22,384 nt of DNA from a virus, in IMG/VR virus record IMGVR_UViG_3300027722_000091, positions 1 through 22,384 of that record. The stretch is one strand, 5' to 3'. Made by a program: the position numbers and the translations under genes. Shown here piece by piece: positions 1 to 4,449 of the stretch (positions are counted from its first letter, which is position 1; the number at the start of each line of letters is the position of its first letter). Under the pieces are notes generated by a model that saw only the letters and a program-made list of their open reading frames with translations, did not search any database and was not told the origin of the DNA.

Positions 1-542
1 TCATCCATCGTCATCAGCTCTTCGCGAGCTGCCTCATCAGGATGCACGACCTTGCCCTGCATCGGGTCGTTGGCGTGTGCGACCAGAGCAGTTTCCATCG
101 CGTGACACGTATCACACAACAGCATCTGCTCTTTCACATGCTGGTGCTTGAAGGGCTGGAGAGTCTCTTGAAGCGTGCCGCACGCCTCGCAAGGCTCAGT
201 CTTCTTTTCCCTTTCCGTTGGAGCTTCGGTCGGCCTCGGGGAAGCTTCGGAACTCGGAATCGGAGAGTCCAGGTTTTCTGAGTCCATATCGCTTACCGCA
301 TCGAGAGCATCGAAGCTCCCTGACATGCTCTTGTCCGTGGTGCTTGTCTCGTCGGGCGTTACGCTCGATGAGGAAGCCTCCACACTTGGTGCAGGTATCT
401 GGCATTTTTCTTCCTCGGCATCAATCGCATCCGACATCAGTCCAACTTCCGTCTCGACCGCTTCGAGACACGACTCACACATGGATTCCTCGGAGTCGAG
501 GGCCACCGGGTCGTTACAGACTTCGCAAAACCTCTGTGTCAT
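1..542 (-). CDS. Zinc-ribbon protein, partial (runs off left edge)
   Basis: The frame opens at ATG 542 and stays open for 180 codons to the window edge, so the C-terminus is missing. It has two Cys pairs near the N-terminus (C6/C9 and C22/C25), a Ser/Thr/Pro/Glu-rich stretch at about residues 46-117 that looks disordered, and a second set of pairs (C118/C121 and C143/C146). This suggests two small zinc-binding modules joined by a flexible linker. The start is one base after the stop of the gene at 544-771, and AAGGTGA just upstream can act as ribosome binding site. The whole linker is covered by another zinc-ribbon frame (196-405). The function is unknown; short zinc-ribbon proteins in phage early regions often bind nucleic acid or host proteins, but nothing here identifies a target. 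Confidence 0.7.
   Translation of the reverse strand, partial: MTQRFCEVCNDPVALDSEESMCESCLEAVETEVGLMSDAIDAEEEKCQIPAPSVEASSSSVTPDETSTTDKSMSGSFDALDAVSDMDSENLDSPIPSSEASPRPTEAPTEREKKTEPCEACGTLQETLQPFKHQHVKEQMLLCDTCHAMETALVAHANDPMQGKVVHPDEAAREELMTMD
196..405 (-). CDS. Nested zinc-ribbon ORF inside the larger zinc-ribbon gene
   Basis: This is a 69-residue frame lying wholly inside the 1-542 gene, in the -1 frame relative to it. It has the layout of a real zinc ribbon: C5-x2-C8 followed by GGF, then C33-x2-C36 followed by GKRY. GAGGAAG lies about seven bases before its ATG, a good ribosome binding site. Its codons (many GAC, GAG, AAG, CTC, ATC) resemble those of neighbouring genes, while the host frame over the same bases is a low-complexity Ser-rich linker. 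Three explanations are possible: a true overprinted gene, a -1 frameshift product fused to the first 46 residues of the host frame, or an assembly indel. The function is unknown. Confidence 0.5.
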   Translation of the reverse strand: MPDTCTKCGGFLIERNARRDKHHGQEHVRELRCSRCGKRYGLRKPGLSDSEFRSFPEADRSSNGKGKED

Positions 543-543
543 A

Positions 544-771
544 CTATCTCACCTTCTTCTTGAGCATCTTGGCTCGCTGCGTCTTCCACATCTTCTTCAT
601 GTTGCTAGCAGCCCGAGCGCGCGCCGCAGGAGTCCACTGAGTTCCTGCTGACTTCGTTTTCTGAGGCTTGATGTTCAACTCGGTTTCCAAGGTCTTGATG
701 AGCCTTGCCCACTTATCGACCTCGGCTCGAGCGGCATCTCGCTTCCTGTAGAGCACCTTCAGGAGACTCAC
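544..771 (-). CDS. Small basic helical protein, unknown function
   Basis: A 75-residue, strongly basic protein starting with GTG. AAGGAG sits eight bases upstream, and the start overlaps the stop of the preceding gene as GTGA, so it is probably translationally coupled. The first 35 residues look like a coiled coil. The second half has a TPAARARAA segment followed by NMKKMWKTQRAKM and a Lys-rich tail. Similar TPAARxR plus KxxWxxxR stretches occur in small phage and plasmid proteins and suggest nucleic-acid binding, but I cannot name a family. It is part of operon A. Confidence 0.65.
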   Translation of the reverse strand: MSLLKVLYRKRDAARAEVDKWARLIKTLETELNIKPQKTKSAGTQWTPAARARAASNMKKMWKTQRAKMLKKKVR

Positions 772-878
772 TTGCTGGACTCCTTAGCTGGATTGTTCAG
801 CGGCTGAACATACCCGTTGGGCTTCCTGCGACAAGTGCATACCGGAAGATACTTGCCACACTTCGGACACTTGAGCAT
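768..878 (-). CDS. Very small zinc-ribbon protein (36 aa)
   Basis: A 36-residue frame starting MLKCPKCGKYLPVCTC, with C4/C7 and C14/C16 as likely zinc ligands, then a basic tail. It starts one base after the TAG of the upstream gene (TAG-G-ATG), has AAGGAAGG upstream, and ends in a 4-base GTGA overlap with the next gene. This perfect fit between neighbours supports a real gene. A 17-bp palindrome (794-810) lies inside its 3' half. The function is unknown. Confidence 0.65.
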   Translation of the reverse strand: MLKCPKCGKYLPVCTCRRKPNGYVQPLNNPAKESSK

Positions 879-879
879 C

Positions 880-1125
880 CTATCTGCCTTCCTTGAAGAT
901 GCCGGGTGTTACCCACGGCCAGTTACCGTATGCCAACCCGTCGTAGAGGGCGGCGACCATCGCCTGGTCCTGCTCTTTGCAGGGTCCGTGATACCTGTGG
1001 TAAAGCATCGTGCAGGCATCTTGAGCTTGCTTGTCGGGTGCAATCTGTTGAAGCATCCCGAGCACCTTGTAGCCAATCGTCTGGCCATCATCCAACCGTC
1101 TACCTGACTTCTGTCTCAATTCCAT
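880..1125 (-). CDS. Hypothetical phage protein, 81 aa
   Basis: An 81-residue protein of unknown family. The chosen ATG (1125) follows AAAGGAGGACAG, an almost ideal ribosome binding site. An in-frame start 33 bases upstream lacks one. The middle is helical and rich in Gln, Met and Ala (GMLQQIAPDKQAQDACTM), and the C-terminal part is rich in Trp, Tyr and Gly. Two cysteines are visible but no CxxC pair, so it does not look like another zinc ribbon. It is separated from the gene upstream by about 96 bases holding a possible stem-loop, and is coupled downstream to the 36-residue zinc protein. Confidence 0.6.
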   Translation of the reverse strand: MELRQKSGRRLDDGQTIGYKVLGMLQQIAPDKQAQDACTMLYHRYHGPCKEQDQAMVAALYDGLAYGNWPWVTPGIFKEGR

Positions 1126-1176
1126 CTGTCCTCCTTTCCGACTCCCCTGAGACCCCATCTGGTTCTCAAGGGACGC

Positions 1177-1209
1177 ACCGAGCCTAACGGCTGTTTATCG
1201 TCGCTCGGT
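1177..1209 (-). other. Stem-loop in the operon A intergenic gap
   Basis: ACCGAGC (1177-1183) pairs with GCTCGGT (1203-1209), and a smaller AGCC/GGCT hairpin (1181-1192) overlaps it. There is no T-run after it on the minus strand, so it is not a typical terminator. It could be an RNA processing or attenuation element. The rest of the 1126-1221 gap shows only the ribosome binding site of the next gene. Confidence 0.3.
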
Positions 1210-1221
1210 CGACGCTATTGA

Positions 1222-1416
1222 CTACTCGTCCTCTTCAATCTGCTCGTCTATGTCAGCCTGCGTGTAGCCGGTGAAGATGATGGGATTGTATTTCTTCATC
1301 GTGGCACTTTCACAGATGTTACACACACGAGCGACTGGGATTCCTTTGCAGTCAAATAGCCAACTTGAAGGGTGCCCCGAGCCGCAGGGGCATGGGCGAA
1401 CGTCGTAGCGGCCCAT
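1222..1416 (-). CDS. Small zinc-binding protein with CPCGSG motif
   Basis: A 64-residue protein. I choose ATG 1416, one base after the TAA of the upstream gene, rather than the longer open frame from 1479, because this gives the close coupling seen all along the operon. The N-terminal half has RPCPCGSGHPSSWLFDCKGI followed by RVCNICES, so four to five cysteines and a His can bind zinc. The C-terminal part contains MKKYNPIIFTGYTQAD and an acidic tail. Short proteins with CPCGSG, a Trp, a D-x-x-GI step and a second Cys pair are common in phage genomes, usually without assigned function. Confidence 0.7.
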   Translation of the reverse strand: MGRYDVRPCPCGSGHPSSWLFDCKGIPVARVCNICESATMKKYNPIIFTGYTQADIDEQIEEDE

Positions 1417-1417
1417 G

Positions 1418-1666
1418 TTAGTAGCCGCCCCGCTCTGCGCGGTCTGCACACGAATCACACTGATAGCCCCGAGCCACATCGGCAGGAGTCAGGCGATTGG
1501 GTGCCTCACAGGTCGGGCAGGGAAGGTTCCTGGGATTGCTGGCTGAGGCCGCGCGCAAAGCTGAATTGCCGCCCGGATCAGCGAAGTCAATCTCGTCATC
1601 GTCGTAGTCGTAGTCGGGGCCGAAGCTCTCGTCCTCGTCCATGTAGTCGTCGTAGTCTCTCGCCAC
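1418..1666 (-). CDS. Acidic small zinc-ribbon protein
   Basis: An 82-residue protein starting at GTG 1666, five bases after AAGGAGG. The first 30 residues are very acidic (Asp and Tyr repeats around MDEDESFGPDYDYDDDE). Then follows NPRNLPCPTC, a TPADVARGYQ stretch and CDSC, giving a classical CxxC-x(~18)-CxxC zinc ribbon. It is translationally coupled to the CPCGSG gene downstream (TAA-C-ATG). The acidic arm could mimic DNA or contact a basic partner, but that is inference. Confidence 0.7.
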   Translation of the reverse strand: MARDYDDYMDEDESFGPDYDYDDDEIDFADPGGNSALRAASASNPRNLPCPTCEAPNRLTPADVARGYQCDSCADRAERGGY

Positions 1667-1676
1667 CGGAACCTCC

Positions 1677-1943
1677 TTAGAACTTCTGAATGAATCGACC
1701 GGGACGCTGACCTGTTGGAGTCAGTGAATCCGTCTTGAACACGACCCAACCGAAGTTCTGGGTCTCAAACACCTTGAACTGAGAGCCTGCCGCATAGGTG
1801 CCTTCACCTACGTGGGCATCGTTCTCGAGAGTCTGCCACTTGGCATCTTCAAGGCGAATGACCTTCTTGTTCCAGTGCTGCTGGAAGCGGAGATGCTTGG
1901 TAATGAAGTCCCCGAGGCCATAGAACTTGATGGTCGAGGCCAT
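1677..1943 (-). CDS. Hypothetical protein, 88 aa
   Basis: An 88-residue protein starting with ATG in a TAATG overlap with the upstream gene. It is aromatic-rich with alternating hydrophobic residues (QFKVFETQNFGWVVFKTD), suggesting a small beta-barrel or SH3-like fold, and a basic C-terminus (RPGRFIQKF). It has no cysteines. I do not recognise the family. The next gene starts about ten bases after its stop. Confidence 0.6.
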   Translation of the reverse strand: MASTIKFYGLGDFITKHLRFQQHWNKKVIRLEDAKWQTLENDAHVGEGTYAAGSQFKVFETQNFGWVVFKTDSLTPTGQRPGRFIQKF

Positions 1944-2212
1944 TACTTGCCACCCTTCTTCGCGAGGGACTTCTTGTTGTCGTTGTAGAGCTTCACCGCG
2001 ACCAGCGATTCGTGGAGCTGGGCGGCGATGCTGAGGAGTGCGCTCTCACGGTCGAATCCAATTCCAATGAGGAACTCGACGGTGCGGTTGACTGCCTCGG
2101 TTGAGGACTGACGAGCGCTCTTGGAGATGGGATAAGACTTACCCTTCTCGCGTGGTATCTCAACTACTCGATTCTTCTTGCCTACCTTTAACGACGCCTT
2201 AGTCTTTGCCAC
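1943..2212 (-). CDS. Hypothetical basic helical protein, 89 aa
   Basis: An 89-residue protein with a GTG start seven bases after AGGAG. The start overlaps the 3' end of the ribbon-helix-helix gene by 14 bases. Both ends are Lys-rich; the middle (EAVNRTVEFLIGIGFDRESALLSIAAQLHES) looks like two or three amphipathic helices. It lies directly downstream of the ribbon-helix-helix gene in operon A, so a role in DNA transactions is possible, but nothing in the sequence proves it. Confidence 0.6.
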   Translation of the reverse strand: MAKTKASLKVGKKNRVVEIPREKGKSYPISKSARQSSTEAVNRTVEFLIGIGFDRESALLSIAAQLHESLVAVKLYNDNKKSLAKKGGK

Positions 2213-2369
2213 TGCTAGTCTCCTTCTGTATCTGCTCTCTGAACAGATGCTCGATGAACTTGCCTACGCTGAGGCCCTTGGACTTCGCTGTCTTGATGGC
2301 CCAATCCCAGGCCGCCGTATCGTTGACGTTTATCATACGGCGACTGTAGGATGGTCTACCCTCGGCCAT
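2199..2369 (-). CDS. Ribbon-helix-helix DNA-binding protein
   Basis: A 56-residue protein, first gene of operon A. I choose ATG 2369 because GAGGAAGGAAG precedes it; a start 21 bases upstream is less well placed. The layout fits an Arc/CopG/MetJ-type ribbon-helix-helix: a short strand (residues 10-16, RRMINVN), helix A (18-31, TAAWDWAIKTAKSK), a Gly-Leu-Ser turn and helix B (34-47, SVGKFIEHLFREQI). Such proteins dimerise, bind tandem short repeats and often repress their own promoter or act as plasmid partition adaptors. The 11-bp repeat array starts about 50 bases upstream of its promoter, so it is the obvious candidate to bind it. Binding is inferred, not seen. Confidence 0.6.
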   Translation of the reverse strand: MAEGRPSYSRRMINVNDTAAWDWAIKTAKSKGLSVGKFIEHLFREQIQKETSSGKD

Positions 2370-2446
2370 CTTCCTTCCTCTAGGACTCACTCTATCCTTT
2401 CCCCTCCTCCGAGGTTTATGCTGGCCCGTGCCGCGGGCGCAAATAC

Positions 2447-2475
2447 ATTATATGCCAGCCAGTTTTAGATGTCAA
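2447..2475 (-). promoter_or_regulatory. Perfect sigma-70 promoter for operon A
   Basis: On the minus strand TTGACA (2475-2470) is followed by a 17-base spacer and TATAAT (2452-2447), a 12 of 12 match to the consensus. The predicted transcript starts near 2440 and gives a leader of about 70 bases before the ribbon-helix-helix gene, with a short GCCCG/CGGGC hairpin near its 5' end. The left 11-bp repeat array lies about 50 bases upstream. Confidence 0.85.
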
Positions 2476-2525
2476 GCGATTCTGTGGCGCGGTGCTATTT
2501 CGACATGAAAATGGGCTGGATCTGT

Positions 2526-2590
2526 TGGGTATGTGTCTGGTATGTGTCTGGTATGACTCTGGTATGTCCCTGGTATCCCTCTGGTATCTC
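2526..2590 (+). repeat. Left array of 11-bp direct repeats (6 units)
   Basis: The core GGTAT starts at 2528, 2539, 2550, 2561, 2572 and 2583, exactly 11 bases apart. Five of the six units read CTGGTAT; the first reads TTGGGTAT-like. The remaining four bases of each unit vary. The array ends directly at GATCGGC (2591-2597), which is repeated inverted next to the right array. An exact helical-turn period is typical of sites where protein dimers stack side by side on one DNA face. Confidence 0.9.
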
Positions 2591-2598
2591 GATCGGCT

Positions 2599-2610
2599 GT
2601 AAGTTATTGA
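2599..2610 (+). repeat. 12-bp direct repeat, copy 1
   Basis: GTAAGTTATTGA, just inside the left array. An identical copy in the same orientation lies at 2855-2866 just inside the right array. It is AT-rich and does not match the DnaA box TTATCCACA. Confidence 0.75.
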
Positions 2611-2631
2611 CCCGTATGGACTTAGCCGAGA

Positions 2632-2681
2632 CCCCCTCCCCCCGTCCACCATCCAACCCCGGCCTCCCCCCGGTGGCATGT
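2632..2681 (-). other. C-run tract (G-quadruplex potential on minus strand)
   Basis: The plus strand has C-runs at 2632-2643 (split by one T), near 2657-2660 and near 2666-2671. On the minus strand this gives four or more G-runs, with one longer loop. It mirrors the G-run tract at 2830-2847 across the AT-rich centre. Confidence 0.45.
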
Positions 2682-2708
2682 CGTTTGCAGGTGGCCTCTA
2701 CTCCCCTC

Positions 2709-2775
2709 TTATTTTTTTATATTATGATATAGAATAAGATAGAGAGGGAAAAAAACCATATCATGAAAAATTGGG
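2709..2775. other. AT-rich core of the intergenic element
   Basis: About 65 bases almost without C, with runs of T and A (a T7 run near 2712, an A7 run near 2750) and ATATTATGATATAGAATAAG between. In an otherwise GC-rich phage this is a clear outlier and lies at the centre of the inverted arrays (about 2739). It fits a DNA unwinding element of an origin, but no initiator gene is identified in the window. Confidence 0.6.
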
Positions 2776-2829
2776 CCGATACCGACCTCGTTTCGTTGAA
2801 AATCCGGACGGCCTTGCCCCCATATTCGA

Positions 2830-2847
2830 GGGTGGGAGGGAGGGGGG
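2830..2847 (+). other. G-quadruplex motif
   Basis: GGGTGGGAGGGAGGGGGG: four G-runs joined by single-base loops, the type expected to form the most stable parallel quadruplexes. It lies about 90-108 bases right of the centre of the inverted element, opposite the C-run tract on the left. Confidence 0.7.
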
Positions 2848-2854
2848 CTATCCC

Positions 2855-2866
2855 GTAAGTTATTGA
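2855..2866 (+). repeat. 12-bp direct repeat, copy 2
   Basis: GTAAGTTATTGA, identical to 2599-2610 and in the same orientation. It is followed by TAATATTAGAG and then GCCGATC (2881-2887), the inverse of GATCGGC at 2591-2597. Confidence 0.75.
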
Positions 2867-2890
2867 TAATATTAGAGTTGGCCGATCAAA

Positions 2891-2966
2891 AGATACCAGA
2901 GCGATACCAGAGAGATGCCAGAGTGATACCATAGACATACCAGAGGGATACCACAGAGATTCCAGG
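2891..2966 (-). repeat. Right array of 11-bp repeats (7 units, inverted)
   Basis: The core ATACC (complement GGTAT) starts at 2893, 2904, 2915 (ATGCC), 2926, 2937, 2948 and 2959 (ATTCC), exactly 11 bases apart. Most units read GATACCAGAG, the reverse complement of the left units. The seventh unit runs straight into a 17-bp operator-like palindrome at 2967-2983. Confidence 0.9.
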
Positions 2967-2983
2967 TGTCGAGCGGCTGAACA
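2967..2983. promoter_or_regulatory. 17-bp palindromic site, copy 2
   Basis: TGTCGAGCGGCTGAACA, differing at two bases of the left arm from the perfect copy at 794-810. It abuts the last unit of the right 11-bp array. Confidence 0.6.
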
Positions 2984-2998
2984 AATTGTAAGGCTCTG

Positions 2999-3056
2999 TG
3001 ATCAATCTTCAGGAGGGACCGGGCTGACGGGCGCGGTCGCGGCGCTGAATTGATCA
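2999..3056. repeat. Inverted repeat TGATCAAT / ATTGATCA
   Basis: TGATCAAT (2999-3006) is matched by ATTGATCA (3049-3056) with 42 bases between. The bases between are GC-rich and hold no convincing start codon. The role is unknown; it is part of the structured non-coding region between operons A and B. Confidence 0.4.
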
Positions 3057-3152
3057 GGGCGGCGCACAAAATGTTCAGAGGGTATTGTCGGCGCTGCCCA
3101 GAGTCAGGCGCGGCCTCCCGACTCTCAACCGAAGTCGATATCGTAGCACAAT

Positions 3153-3169
3153 TGTTCACGGGCTGAACA
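3153..3169. promoter_or_regulatory. 17-bp palindromic site, copy 3
   Basis: TGTTCACGGGCTGAACA. Both six-base arms match TGTTCA and TGAACA exactly. It lies in the non-coding region, between the right array and the operon B terminator. Confidence 0.65.
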
Positions 3170-3181
3170 TTGGACTGCGGG

Positions 3182-3210
3182 GATTCATAAACCACAATGA
3201 TTCATAAACC
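3182..3210 (+). repeat. Tandem 12-bp repeat GATTCATAAACC
   Basis: Two exact copies of GATTCATAAACC (3182-3193 and 3199-3210), 17 bases apart start to start, just upstream of the terminator. No gene overlaps them. They could be another protein-binding pair. Confidence 0.6.
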
Positions 3211-3229
3211 TCCAGGCGCAGCCTGAACG

Positions 3230-3257
3230 AAAAAAGGCCCCCGATGTTCTGGGGGCC
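3230..3257 (-). terminator. Intrinsic terminator of operon B
   Basis: On the minus strand GGCCCCC (3257-3251) and GGGGGCC (3242-3236) form a perfect 7-bp GC stem with an 8-base loop, followed by six T. It starts nine bases after the stop of the last operon B gene and shields the repeat region from leftward transcription. Confidence 0.85.
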
Positions 3258-3265
3258 AGTCTCGA

Positions 3266-3400
3266 TTAGTCTTTCTTGAGGAGGACCATCGCGAGGAAGA
3301 TGGCTATTATCAGCCACGGCGATAGCTGGATATCGGGCACTAGTGGACCGAGGGCCAGGACCAGAGCCATCGTTCCGAGGTAGGTCAGGAGCGTCGTCAT
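3266..3400 (-). CDS. Small hydrophobic membrane protein (44 aa)
   Basis: A 44-residue protein whose ATG overlaps the TGA of the upstream gene (ATGA). Residues 4-21 (LLTYLGTMALVLALGPLV) and 27-41 (SPWLIIAIFLAMVLL) are hydrophobic and separated by a short PDIQ turn, so it should form a membrane hairpin, ending in KKD. It is the last gene before the terminator. Small two-helix proteins of this sort in phages may be holins, superinfection-exclusion or membrane-anchoring proteins. No lysin gene is nearby, so I leave the role open. Confidence 0.65.
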   Translation of the reverse strand: MTTLLTYLGTMALVLALGPLVPDIQLSPWLIIAIFLAMVLLKKD

Positions 3401-3600
3401 GACGCGAACCACCCTTTCTTCGGGTCGTGGTTCTCAGGGGTCAGACTCCAGTCGAACCAGTCGTAGTAGCCGCTGCACACGAGGCACTGGCTCCAGGCGG
3501 TGCCGTCCTCGTCGTAGACCTTGAGGCCTCGAATCAGGACCGAGTCGGGCAGGCGCGGGTGTGATTCAGGCGCCTTGCACTTCGGGCAGGTGATTTCCAT
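3397..3600 (-). CDS. Small zinc-ribbon protein
   Basis: A 67-residue protein with ITCPKC (C5/C8) near the start and CLVC (C39/C42) in the middle, the spacing of a zinc ribbon. The C-terminal part is rich in Trp, Tyr and Asp (SGYYDWFDWSLTPEN). Its ATG forms a TAATG overlap with the gene upstream, and its stop forms an ATGA overlap with the membrane protein downstream, so three operon B genes are coupled. The function is unknown. Confidence 0.7.
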   Translation of the reverse strand: MEITCPKCKAPESHPRLPDSVLIRGLKVYDEDGTAWSQCLVCSGYYDWFDWSLTPENHDPKKGWFAS

Positions 3601-3794
3601 TACGTCCCTGCCTCGTAAAGCTCCTGAGACAGAGCCTTGAGTGTCGCCAGCTCGTCGCGGTCCAGCTTGGAGTCAACACGCGCGCCCACTCGCTCCTCGA
3701 TGTCCCGCAAGCGACGGCGGACCAGAACCTCAAGTTCCTCACGCATCGCTTCGTTGCACCAGACCTTGATGGGCCTGTCGTCGTTCTGTGCCAT
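3600..3794 (-). CDS. Small charged helical protein, unknown
   Basis: A 64-residue protein starting MAQNDDRPIKVW. After a short strand-like start, the rest is a run of charged amphipathic helix (EELEVLVRRRLRDIEERV and ELATLKALSQELYEAG) likely to dimerise as a coiled coil. The beginning resembles ribbon-helix-helix proteins, where a strand is followed by two helices, but the match is loose. The ribosome binding site (AAGGGA) is about 11 bases upstream, further than usual. It is coupled downstream through TAATG. Confidence 0.6.
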   Translation of the reverse strand: MAQNDDRPIKVWCNEAMREELEVLVRRRLRDIEERVGARVDSKLDRDELATLKALSQELYEAGT

Positions 3795-3855
3795 TGTGTC
3801 GTTTCCCTTTCGTCCATCTAGGACTCGTCAGCCGGGCTACATGCCCGAGAGGGAC

Positions 3856-3879
3856 GGGGGAGCTGTGGAAGCCTCCCCC
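3856..3879 (-). other. GC stem-loop between operon B genes
   Basis: GGGGGAG (3856-3862) pairs with CTCCCCC (3873-3879) around a 10-base loop, directly after the stop of the first operon B gene. No T-run follows on the minus strand, so it is at most an attenuator or an RNA-stabilising hairpin. Confidence 0.4.
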
Positions 3880-3888
3880 GCGTGGTGA

Positions 3889-4236
3889 CTAGACCGGCTT
3901 CCCGGCAGCCTTGCGCTGGTTGATGACAATCTCGCGGGCGGCCTCCTCGGTGAAGCCCACCGTCTCGACCATCATCTTGATGGCCTTGGCGATTTCCTTC
4001 TCCGGACCCTGCGAGGCCTTGTTGGCCTTCGACCGCTCGCTCGCGCGGAGGAGCAGGTCATGGCCGTAGTTGAACGCCTTCACCAGGTAGTCGGCAGGCG
4101 TCTCGTCGCCGGAAGCCATCGCCTTGGCGATTGCCTTGGTGTCCTCGATGGACTCCGCCTTGTCCTTCGTGTATTCCCACACGAACGCGGGCTTGCCTTC
4201 GATCGGAAGTTCGAGCTTGACAGTAACCTTTTCCAT
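3889..4236 (-). CDS. Hypothetical protein, 115 aa; first gene of operon B
   Basis: A 115-residue protein with a strong ribosome binding site (AAGGAG, eight to nine bases before ATG). The first 25 residues look like beta strands (EKVTVKLELP...AFVWEYT). The rest is helical and charged (AIAKAMASGDETPADYLVKAFNYGHDLLLRASE; EIAKAIKMMVETVGFTEEAAREIV). I do not recognise the family. As first gene behind a strong-looking promoter it should be made early and in quantity. Confidence 0.65.
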   Translation of the reverse strand: MEKVTVKLELPIEGKPAFVWEYTKDKAESIEDTKAIAKAMASGDETPADYLVKAFNYGHDLLLRASERSKANKASQGPEKEIAKAIKMMVETVGFTEEAAREIVINQRKAAGKPV

Positions 4237-4275
4237 TGTCGTTTCTCCTTCCGGCCTTCAGGGCCGGGCTGGCCT

Positions 4276-4292
4276 CGGCGCGACGTGCGCCG
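4276..4292 (-). other. Leader hairpin of operon B
   Basis: CGGCGC (4276-4281) and GCGCCG (4287-4292) form a perfect 6-bp hairpin with a 5-base loop. It falls near the 5' end of the predicted operon B transcript (start near 4303) and could stabilise it or slow initiation. Confidence 0.4.
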
Positions 4293-4309
4293 CAACAACC
4301 AACAAAGAG

Positions 4310-4338
4310 ATTATCGCATAGGATCGGGCGCATTGCAA
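4310..4338 (-). promoter_or_regulatory. Sigma-70 promoter for operon B
   Basis: On the minus strand TTGCAA (4338-4333), 17-base spacer, GATAAT (4315-4310): 4 of 6 and 5 of 6 matches at the ideal distance. The predicted leader of about 66 bases leads to the ATG at 4236. Confidence 0.65.
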
Positions 4339-4378
4339 CCCCATAGTGGCCCCATCTCGAAAATATTTTCTGCTTGAC

Positions 4379-4439
4379 TTTGCGATACAAAGTGGGCAAG
4401 CCAAGTTTTTTGTGATATAGAGGGCTTTGTGAGGCAGAG
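4379..4439 (+). repeat. Imperfect 14-bp direct repeats TTTGYGATAYARAG
   Basis: TTTGCGATACAAAG (4379-4392), TTTGTGATATAGAG (4409-4422) and the weaker TTTGTGAGGCAGAG (4426-4439). They lie in the divergent control region between the operon B promoter and the plus-strand promoters, so they are candidate binding sites for a regulator. Confidence 0.4.
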
Positions 4440-4449
4440 TGCTTTGTTG

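Noticed and set aside
794-810. LexA box or chromosomal parS
   Set aside because: Gram-positive-type LexA boxes have GAAC before GTTC, the opposite order, and parS has a CACGTG-type centre that is absent here.
2469-2732. Plus-strand open frame across the left array
   Set aside because: It translates the repeats and the C-run tract and ends in low-complexity sequence; no ribosome binding site or family features.
2526-2966. CRISPR array
   Set aside because: The units are 11 bases long with no unique spacers of 25-40 bases, and no cas gene is near.
2872-3195. Minus-strand open frame across the right array
   Set aside because: Its C-terminal repeats merely translate the 11-bp units; it has no supporting family features or operon context and lies in the structured non-coding region.
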